NCBI RefSeq assembly: GCF_001866645.1
Contig: NZ_MLYP01000060.1
Coordinates: 24,589-88,588, forward strand
Source: Streptomyces colonosanans
GTDB taxonomy: Bacteria; Actinomycetota; Actinomycetes; Streptomycetales; Streptomycetaceae
Direction: 5' to 3'
Length of the DNA: 64,000 nt
Part shown: one piece after another, positions 45,525-51,641 of the stretch
Numbering within the stretch: position 1 is the first letter of the stretch
Layout of the letters: each line of letters opens with the position of its first letter
The notes under the pieces: model-generated
Seen by the model: the letters and a program-made list of their open reading frames with translations, nothing else
Told to the model about the DNA's origin: nothing
The model's database searches: none
Made by a program: the position numbers and the translations under genes

Positions 45525-46475
45525 TCAGCCGTGCTCGGGGCCGACGGCGTCCGCGGGGCGCAACTCCCGTACCGCCACCACGTCCATCCGCGCCGGCGAA
45601 CCGAGCGCCGCGCCGCAGCTCTCCGGGCGCGGCGGCAGCGAGGCGCCCCGTGCCACGATGACGCGCCACAGACGGCCGTCGGTGTGGGCGACGACGACCT
45701 CCCAGCGCGGTGCGGTGCCGTCTGTGCGGACGACGGTCAGCGCGTTCGCGGCGTACTCGCGGGCCGCCGTGCGCACCGCGAGTTCGGCGGCCTGCGCGGG
45801 CCGCTCCCAGGCGGAGCTGCCGCGGCATCCCTCGACCACGACCCTCCCCTCGCGCACCCCCTGGAGGACCTCCTTGACGTGCGGGGCCTGGGCCCGCCCG
45901 TAGGCGTATCCGAACGGCAGGACGAGCAGGGTGGGCGAGAAGCGGTGGCCGCCCAGATGGGTGACCTCCCAGACACCGTCCACTCCGGACGCGGACAGCT
46001 CGGCCGCGAGGGGGCGGCCGAGAAGGGCGCAGCAGCGGTCCCGCTTGCCGTTGGTGCACACGAGTGCGAGCGGATCGCCCGTGTGGGGCCGTCCTCGGAA
46101 AGCCGCGTCGAAGGTACGCGGGTCGCCCTTGCCGAGCGCCGCGAAGTCCAGGTCGAGCAGCCGTTCCGGCTCGGTCGTCGTGGCGGTGTGCAGCCATACG
46201 TTGCCCGGAACGGTGTGGGCCGCATACAGCCGCCGGGCGGCGGGTGTGCCGCAGTCGGCGTGGCGGCCGGGCCGGCGGATGAGCGCGATCCGTACGCCGG
46301 AGTCCTCCGCGGCCGCTTCGAGGGCGCGGCCGAGCGCCGGATCCAGGTGGCTCGATGTGAGTGCCTTGACACCCCACGGTCCGGGCTGCTCCAGGAGCAG
46401 CCATGTCCTGGCGGTTGCCGCGGTTCCCGCGAGGGGCTCGTCGAGGTCCCGGGATGTGGTCGTGCAGGTACTCAC
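45525..46475 (-). CDS. Suc_Fer-like (sucrase/ferredoxin-like) protein, thioredoxin-fold [2Fe-2S] candidate, iron-box controlled
   Basis: A 316-residue protein of the Suc_Fer-like family (related to yeast Apd1/Aim32). The N-terminal half has CGTPAARRLYA; the thioredoxin-like domain has LVCTNGKRDRCC (about 139-150), which contains a Cys-x8-Cys, and HLGGHRFSPT (about 173-182), which contains His-x3-His. In Apd1/Aim32 those two Cys and two His ligate a bis-histidinyl [2Fe-2S] cluster. GTG start. An IdeR/DmdR-type iron box abuts the start codon and overlaps the -10-like TAGGCT, so the mRNA is probably leaderless and repressed by iron. The redox partner is unknown. Confidence 0.88.
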   Translation of the reverse strand: MSTCTTTSRDLDEPLAGTAATARTWLLLEQPGPWGVKALTSSHLDPALGRALEAAAEDSGVRIALIRRPGRHADCGTPAARRLYAAHTVPGNVWLHTATTTEPERLLDLDFAALGKGDPRTFDAAFRGRPHTGDPLALVCTNGKRDRCCALLGRPLAAELSASGVDGVWEVTHLGGHRFSPTLLVLPFGYAYGRAQAPHVKEVLQGVREGRVVVEGCRGSSAWERPAQAAELAVRTAAREYAANALTVVRTDGTAPRWEVVVAHTDGRLWRVIVARGASLPPRPESCGAALGSPARMDVVAVRELRPADAVGPEHG

Positions 46476-46494
46476 AGAGGCGAGCCTAACCTGA
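46476..46494 (-). promoter_or_regulatory. DmdR/IdeR iron box
   Basis: On the minus strand the 19-mer TCAGGTTAGGCTCGCCTCT matches the actinobacterial iron box TTAGGTTAGGCTCACCTAA at 15 of 19 positions, including the whole AGGTTAGGCTC core. It ends immediately before the GTG start of the Suc_Fer-like gene and overlaps the inferred -10. Confidence 0.8.
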
Positions 46495-46612
46495 CTCCGC
46501 AGGCGGTGATTTCCGGCCTCCCGGAGGGGGCGCGTTCAGGGCGCGTCGGGCGTGTGCCAGGGGGTGCGTGAAGCACGAGTGCGCAGCCGCTGCGAGGAGG
46601 CGCACGCCGGCC

Positions 46613-47887
46613 TCACTCGGGGAGCGGTTGTGGCGGACGGGCCCCCACGTACTGCCCGCTCGGACGCATGCGCAGCGGGCGCTCTTCGTACTCTTCCAGG
46701 GTGTGGGCGATCCATCCGGCCGTGCGCGCGACGGCGAAGACGGTCTCGCCCGCCGTGGCGGCCATGCCGGAGGAGACTGTGAGGACGGCGAGGGCCAGGT
46801 CGACGTTGGCGTGCAGGGATGTGTGGCGGGCCGTCGTGGCCACAATGTCCCGGGCCGCCGCCAGGGCCGGTGCCGCGGCCGGTACCTCCTCCAGGAGCGC
46901 GAAGAGAGCACGCGCGCGTGGGTCCTCGCCGGGATACAGCCGGTGTCCGAGTCCGGGGACACGGCGTCCGGCGCGCAGTTCGTCGGCGACCACGGGCGCC
47001 GCGGCGCCCCGGTCCAGGACGTCGAGCAGCATCCGGTGGGCGAGGCCGCTGGCCGCTCCGTGCAGGGGGCCTTCCAGTACGCCCAATCCGGCCGAAACGG
47101 CGGCGTACGCGTGTGCACGGGCGGACGCGGCGACGCGGACCGCGAGGGTCGAGGCGGCCAGGTCATGGTCGATGAGCAGCCCGAGTGCGGTGTCCAGCAC
47201 GCGAAGTGAGGCCTCGTCGGCGCTGCGGCCGGTCAGCCGCCCCCACAGGCGCTGGGCCAGCGGTCCCGCGTCGCGGTGGTCGTGCCGCAGTGACGGGAGG
47301 GCGGCGACGAGGGTGGGGATGAGAGTGCGGGCCGTGCCGATGACCGTGTCCTGCGACAGATCGAAGCGGAGCGGATCGGCGGTGGCTGCCGCGATCACGG
47401 CGACCCGCAGGCGGTCGGTGGGGCCGCTGTGTTCGGGCAGGGCGTTCACGGCACGCCGGGCGGCTGTGACGGAGGCGTCCGGTGCGGTGAACGTGATCCC
47501 GGGCCGCAGCCGCCCCGTCCACAGCCAATCGGCGATCTCCTCGTAGGAGTGGCGCGCGGCCAGTTCCGTCGCGTCCACGCCGCGGAAGTAGTAGTGGTCC
47601 TTGCCGATCAGGGTGATGCCCGTACGGACGGAGAGTTCGCCGCCGGCGGGTGAACTTCCGCTCGGCTCACGTCTGTTGCGCCGGGCGAGGGCCGTCACTT
47701 CCCTGGCGTCGAAGGTGCTGCCGCGACCGCCGGGCTCACGTCGGCTGCTGAGCTGGCCGCGGCTGACGTATGCGTAGACGGTCTCGGGCTTCACGCCGAG
47801 CAGTTCGGCCGTCTCCTTGGTGGTGAGCCGGGTCCCGCCGTGACCGGGAGCCGCTTCTTGATCCCTCATGGCCGCCACCGTACCCAT
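46613..47887 (-). CDS. Citrate synthase with N-terminal helix-turn-helix DNA-binding domain
   Basis: A 424-residue fusion. Residues 21-67 form a MerR/excisionase-type HTH: LTTKETAELLGVKPETVYAY, SRGQLSSRREPGGRGSTFD, AREVTALARR. Residues about 85-424 are citrate synthase, with the three catalytic positions present: His241 (LIDHDLAASTLAVR), His315 (PGLGHRLYPGEDPRA) and Asp363 (HANVDLALAVL), although the usual FYSG after the Asp is changed. Enzyme activity is therefore plausible but altered. ATG at 47887 has no ribosome binding site but AATACT 6 nt upstream (leaderless); ATG at 47869 is an alternative. It is divergent from a second citrate synthase across a perfect palindrome. Confidence 0.9.
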   Translation of the reverse strand: MGTVAAMRDQEAAPGHGGTRLTTKETAELLGVKPETVYAYVSRGQLSSRREPGGRGSTFDAREVTALARRNRREPSGSSPAGGELSVRTGITLIGKDHYYFRGVDATELAARHSYEEIADWLWTGRLRPGITFTAPDASVTAARRAVNALPEHSGPTDRLRVAVIAAATADPLRFDLSQDTVIGTARTLIPTLVAALPSLRHDHRDAGPLAQRLWGRLTGRSADEASLRVLDTALGLLIDHDLAASTLAVRVAASARAHAYAAVSAGLGVLEGPLHGAASGLAHRMLLDVLDRGAAAPVVADELRAGRRVPGLGHRLYPGEDPRARALFALLEEVPAAAPALAAARDIVATTARHTSLHANVDLALAVLTVSSGMAATAGETVFAVARTAGWIAHTLEEYEERPLRMRPSGQYVGARPPQPLPE

Positions 47888-47895
47888 GGATGAAG

Positions 47896-47912
47896 TATTG
47901 ATTCAATCAATA
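47896..47912. promoter_or_regulatory. 17-bp perfect palindrome between divergent citrate synthase genes
   Basis: TATTGATT-C-AATCAATA: 8-bp perfect arms around one base, strikingly AT-rich for this genome. It lies 9 bp upstream of the HTH-citrate synthase ATG and overlaps its likely -10. On the other strand it directly precedes TTGACA (47913-47918), a perfect -35 for the second citrate synthase. Best candidate ligand: the HTH domain of the neighbouring fusion protein. Confidence 0.75.
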
Positions 47913-47965
47913 TTGACAGGAATCGAGTCAAGAGTGGACAGTCACATCAAGTCCAAGGAGGAACC

Positions 47966-49132
47966 ATGCCGATCAACACTGCCGCATCCACCTCCGTCGA
48001 CGTGCCGCGAGGGCTCGCGGGCGTCGTCGTCACCGACACCGCATTGGGTGACGTCAGAGGGCGGGAGGGCTTCTACCACTACCGTCAGTACTCGGCCGTC
48101 GAACTCGCGCAGACCCGCGGCTTCGAGGACGTCTGGTACCTGATGGTCCACGGCGGACTGCCGGACGCGGCCCAGCGGTCCGCGTTCGCGGCACGGACGG
48201 CGGAACTGCGGCGCCTGCCCGATGACGTACGGGCCGTGCTTCCCGCCGTGGCCGCTGCGAGCGGCCGGTCCGGCCCGCTGTCGGGCCTCCGTACGGCACT
48301 CTCCCTGCTCGGCGCCGCCAAGAGGTTCCGGCCGGTGTACGACATCGACGCGGACCGGCGCCGCGAGGACACGATCGTGGCGACCGCGGCCGTCCCCACG
48401 CTGTTGACCGCGCTGTACCGGCTGGGCCGGGGCCTTGACCCCGTCGAGCCGCGGGAGGATCTGCCCCACGCCGCGAACTACCTGTACATGTTGACGGGGT
48501 CGGAACCGGACCCGGCGCGTGCGCGGGCCGTCGAGCAGTACTTGATCTCGACTATTGACCATGGATTCAATGCATCAACATTCACGGCGAGGGTGATCGC
48601 ATCGACGGGGGCTGATGTGGCGGCGGCCCTGACCGGTGCCGTCGGCGCTCTGTCCGGCCCGCTTCACGGGGGCGCACCGAGTCGCGCCCTGGACACCCTC
48701 GACGCGATCGGCACGCCCGACCGCATCGACTCCTGGATCCGCGAGCGCGTCCTCGCGGGCGATCGCATCATGGGCTTCGGCCACCCCGTCTACCGTACGG
48801 AGGACCCCCGCTCGCGCATGCTCCGCGGTATCGCAGAGCGGTTCGGTGGCCCGCTGGTCGACTTCGCCATCGAGGTCGAGCGCCACGTGGAGGCGATCCT
48901 GGCCGAACTGAAGCCCGGCCGCGAACTCCACACGAACGTGGAGTTCTACGCAGGCGTGGTCATGGAACTCTGCGGCCTGCCGCGCGAGATGTTCACCCCG
49001 ACCTTTGCGACGGCCCGGGTGGTCGGCTGGAGCGCCAACATCCTGGAACAGGCGGAGGACTCGAAGATCATCCGCCCGGCGGCCCGGTATGTGGGGCCGG
49101 TGCCGCCGGTGGCGGTGCCGGAGATGTCCTGA
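47966..49132 (+). CDS. Citrate synthase / 2-methylcitrate synthase family enzyme
   Basis: Condenses oxaloacetate with acetyl-CoA (or propionyl-CoA). The 388-residue length fits the short bacterial type. Catalytic His199 (TIDHGFNASTFTAR) and His273 (GFGHPVYRTEDPRS) are present; the third position is Glu326 in HTNVEFYAGVV where the family usually has Asp. Strong ribosome binding site AAGGAGG 6 nt before ATG. The promoter region holds a perfect TTGACA -35 next to the shared palindrome. The codons for residues 195-206 are unusually AT-rich (see the internal site). Ends at a strong terminator. Main-pathway citrate synthase is presumably encoded elsewhere. Confidence 0.92.
   Translation: MPINTAASTSVDVPRGLAGVVVTDTALGDVRGREGFYHYRQYSAVELAQTRGFEDVWYLMVHGGLPDAAQRSAFAARTAELRRLPDDVRAVLPAVAAASGRSGPLSGLRTALSLLGAAKRFRPVYDIDADRRREDTIVATAAVPTLLTALYRLGRGLDPVEPREDLPHAANYLYMLTGSEPDPARARAVEQYLISTIDHGFNASTFTARVIASTGADVAAALTGAVGALSGPLHGGAPSRALDTLDAIGTPDRIDSWIRERVLAGDRIMGFGHPVYRTEDPRSRMLRGIAERFGGPLVDFAIEVERHVEAILAELKPGRELHTNVEFYAGVVMELCGLPREMFTPTFATARVVGWSANILEQAEDSKIIRPAARYVGPVPPVAVPEMS
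48551..48583. promoter_or_regulatory. AT-rich island inside citrate synthase gene, possible internal operator
   Basis: Codons ACT ATT, AAT GCA TCA ACA in a row are rare in this genome, although the encoded active-site residues could use GC-rich codons. The stretch contains GATTCAAT (48564-48571), identical to the centre of the upstream palindrome, and TATTGA, also found there. A second, weaker binding site is possible; no full dyad is present. Confidence 0.3.
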
Positions 49133-49141
49133 GACACGGCT

Positions 49142-49172
49142 GAGGTCCGGCACCGGTCTGGTGTCGGACCTC
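49142..49172 (+). terminator. Citrate synthase terminator
   Basis: Thirteen-bp stem GAGGTCCGGCACC / GGTGTCGGACCTC (one G-T pair) with a 5-nt loop, 9 bp after the stop codon. Confidence 0.85.
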
Positions 49173-49303
49173 GTGAGTTCAGTGCGAGCGCTGACCGGGG
49201 GTGGCAGAGGGTCGGCTCGCCGTCCGGAGGCGGTCCTCAACGGGGTGGCCAAGAGGGTGGACCTCGAGGGGGTCAACAGCGGGTGGTCGACGCTGCGCGG
49301 CCG

Positions 49304-49492
49304 CTACTGGTCGGGAATGTCGGCCTTCGCCCTGACAAGGGTCTCTCGGCTGACGATGACGATGCGCTCATAGTCCGCACGTGCGGCGTCAGGGGGGAGT
49401 TCACTGTCGAGCGTCGCCGTCGCCTCAGTCCCGATGACGGCGAAGTTGCCGTCGCTGAGTTCAAAGATGTCTGGGCAGGTTTCACCGGTCAT
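49304..49492 (-). CDS. Small conserved hypothetical protein
   Basis: A 62-residue acidic protein beginning MTGETCPDIFELSDGNFAVIGTE and containing YERIVIVSRETLVRAKADIP. This pattern recurs in many Streptomyces genomes as a small protein of unknown function, usually near regulators or DUF6082-type genes. The start is uncertain: ATG at 49492 has a purine run too close to serve well, and a TTG at 49540 would add 16 residues. Its base composition is lower in GC than its neighbours. It and the following minus-strand gene look like an accessory insertion. Confidence 0.68.
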   Translation of the reverse strand: MTGETCPDIFELSDGNFAVIGTEATATLDSELPPDAARADYERIVIVSRETLVRAKADIPDQ

Positions 49493-49658
49493 GCTCCCGC
49501 GTTCGCGTGGAGAGACACCGATGCGCCGCACGATTTTCAAGGAAACCCCGTTCCTCTGGTTTCAGGAGTGAAAACGGGGACAGGGTAGCCCAACTGTCAA
49601 GTGGCAAAAGTGTCCACCCTTGAGCCAGGCGGCGGCATGTGACGGTGTGTCGAGCCGC

Positions 49659-50204
49659 TCAGTGCGGGTCGTCTTCGGCGGGAGGTTCACCCACGACCCA
49701 CCACTCCTCAATGTCTGATTCGTCCAAGTCCTGACTGAGTGCGTCCACCATTCTGCCCACCCGGGCCTCCGCGGATTCCGTCTTGAGGCTGGCACGGTGG
49801 TGCCGTGTGGCCTCCCAGTATTCGCGGAATATGACGTTCCGGACGAGTACGCGCAGATGGCCGTGCAATTCCTCCAGATCAGCGACGCCCGTCCGGTACC
49901 CGAACAGAGCATTCGAGTACAGGGCGTTGGCGAAGAGGTACTGGCGCCGCTGTGTGGGTGAATCCGTCTCTACGGTGCTCAGCACGGCGGCGAGATCGGG
50001 ATCTTCCAGTGCCTTGCCCAGGAGGTACAGCTGGAGGCGGTGATACTCCCGCAGGCCGTCCCTCTTTTTCGCCTCCTCGGCCTGTCGGCGGAGTTCGGCC
50101 TGCCGCCGGTGCAGGGAGGCCAGCGCTGCCAGGGCTCCCGCAGCGAACATGAGTCCCGCGGTGGCGGAGCCCAGCTCTCGTGTCCCAACCTTCCGTGTGA
50201 CCAT
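49659..50204 (-). CDS. DUF6082-type membrane-anchored protein
   Basis: A 181-residue protein with one transmembrane segment near the N-terminus (GSATAGLMFAAGALAALASL), then a basic linker RRQAELRRQAEEAKKRDG and a helical cytoplasmic domain: YHRLQLYLLGKALEDPDLAAVL, LFANALYSNALFGYRTG, VRNVIFREYWEATRHHRASL. This matches the DUF6082 family of actinobacteria, function unknown. ATG at 50204 follows GGGGG; the open frame further upstream is not coding-like. It reads in the same direction as the small gene 167 bp downstream. Confidence 0.75.
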   Translation of the reverse strand: MVTRKVGTRELGSATAGLMFAAGALAALASLHRRQAELRRQAEEAKKRDGLREYHRLQLYLLGKALEDPDLAAVLSTVETDSPTQRRQYLFANALYSNALFGYRTGVADLEELHGHLRVLVRNVIFREYWEATRHHRASLKTESAEARVGRMVDALSQDLDESDIEEWWVVGEPPAEDDPH

Positions 50205-50560
50205 GTCAACCCCCGAATCAGGCGACCGTCCGCCGGCCGTCGGGTGCGGGTCGACTGGTGGGGACCGGCGAGCGATGGGCGGCGCGCTTGCCGCCTCCCA
50301 GGGTGCCGAGTGGCGCTGACCGGCGGGAAGGCGGAGAGGAGGCGCACGGAAGGAAGCGAGGGGCGTGTTTCCCGGCGCCATGCTCAACGTGTGCCCCACG
50401 AGCGCCGCTGACAATCGTTCACTCTGCCGGGTCCTGTCCCTCGTATCCTGGGTCGGCCGTACGGGAGTCGGCCCGGCCCGGCAGGAACCGGTCCACGGAC
50501 CGTCCCCGTACGCCGCCGGTACGCGGTCCGGTGCAATTGCCAGTGGAGAAGGGACGCACC
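50205..50560. other. Divergent intergenic region before cobW-like gene
   Basis: These 356 bp between the DUF6082 gene and the CobW-like gene contain no supported ORF. TGACAATCGTTCA at 50409-50421 is loosely Zur-box-like but too imperfect to call. Possible -10 for the CobW gene: TATCCT near 50445. Confidence 0.4.
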
Positions 50561-51640
50561 GTGAGCCAGTCGTCGGGTCCGCAGCAGATCCCGGTCGTGA
50601 TCATCGCCGGATACCTGGGGTCGGGCAAGACCACCCTGCTCAACCACCTCCTCCACCACAGTGGGGGCAGCCGCATCGGCGCCGTCGTCAATGACTTCGG
50701 GGACATCGAGATCGACGCGATGGCCGTCGCCGGTGCGCTCGGGGACTCCACCGTCTCCCTCGGCAACGGATGCCTGTGCTGCGCCGTCGACGCCAGTGAA
50801 CTCGACCTCTACCTCGACCGTCTTGCCCAGCCCTCCGCCGGCATCGACGTCATCGTCATCGAGGCGAGCGGACTGGCCGAACCCCAGGAACTCGTGCGCA
50901 TGGTGCTCGCCAGCGAGTTGCCGCGCATCGTCTACGGCGGACTGGTCGAGGTCGTCGACGCGGTGGAGTTCGACGCCACACGGGCGAGGCATCCCGAACT
51001 CGACCGTCATCTCGCGCTCGCCGACCTCGTCGTCGTCAACAAGACCGACCGGGCCGAGGACAGCGAGCGGGTCCTCCGGCTCGTCCGGTCGCTCGCCGAC
51101 CGGGCCGCCGTCGTCCCGGCCGTCCACGGGCGTATCGACCCCGAGTTCCTCTTCGACCGCCGGGCGGCCGAGGAGCGGATCGGCCAGCTGACCTTCGATG
51201 ACCTCCGCCTGCCCGAGGCCGGGCACGACGACCCCTCTCGCGCCCACCTGCACACCGGATACGACAGCGTCTCCTTCCGTTCCGACCTGCCGCTGCACCC
51301 CCGGCGCCTGTTGGACTTCCTCGACAGCAGGCCGGAAGGCCTCTACCGGATCAAGGGATACGTCGACTTCGGCGCGGCCGATCCGTGCAACCGGTACGCC
51401 GTGCACGCCGTGGGGCGGTTCCTGCGGTTCTCCCCGGAGCCGTGGCAGGCCGGCGACGAGCGGCTCACCCAGCTCGTTCTCATCGGGTCCGGCATCGATG
51501 CCGACGCACTGCTCAAGGAGCTGGAGGCGTGCCCGGACGACGCCCCGCACGCCGACGAGCGCAGCATGTGGGGCGTCCTTCGCTATGTGCAGGGCGAGGA
51601 GGCCGAGGCTCCGGGGAGCCCCGGCGACCTCGTGGGCTGA
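50561..51640 (+). CDS. CobW/COG0523 family G3E GTPase (metal chaperone)
   Basis: GTP-binding metallochaperone of 359 residues. Walker A GYLGSGKTTLLN (about 17-28), the metal-binding CxCC motif in GNGCLCCAVD (about 67-76), Walker B-like EASGLAEP (about 102), and NKTD specificity motif VVNKTD (about 160). The CobW C-terminal domain spans about 225-345 (GLYRIKGYVDF, RWAVHAVG-like YAVHAVGRFLRFS). Family members deliver zinc, cobalt or other metals, often under Zur; no clear Zur box was found. GTG start with AAGGGA. Its stop lies 1 bp from the end of the opposing parC gene. Confidence 0.92.
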   Translation: MSQSSGPQQIPVVIIAGYLGSGKTTLLNHLLHHSGGSRIGAVVNDFGDIEIDAMAVAGALGDSTVSLGNGCLCCAVDASELDLYLDRLAQPSAGIDVIVIEASGLAEPQELVRMVLASELPRIVYGGLVEVVDAVEFDATRARHPELDRHLALADLVVVNKTDRAEDSERVLRLVRSLADRAAVVPAVHGRIDPEFLFDRRAAEERIGQLTFDDLRLPEAGHDDPSRAHLHTGYDSVSFRSDLPLHPRRLLDFLDSRPEGLYRIKGYVDFGAADPCNRYAVHAVGRFLRFSPEPWQAGDERLTQLVLIGSGIDADALLKELEACPDDAPHADERSMWGVLRYVQGEEAEAPGSPGDLVG

Positions 51641-51641
51641 C

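Noticed and set aside
50409..50421. Zur-box-like TGACAATCGTTCA before the CobW-type gene
   Set aside because: Only the outer TGA/TCA arms pair; it is two bases short of the Streptomyces Zur consensus and its centre does not match.
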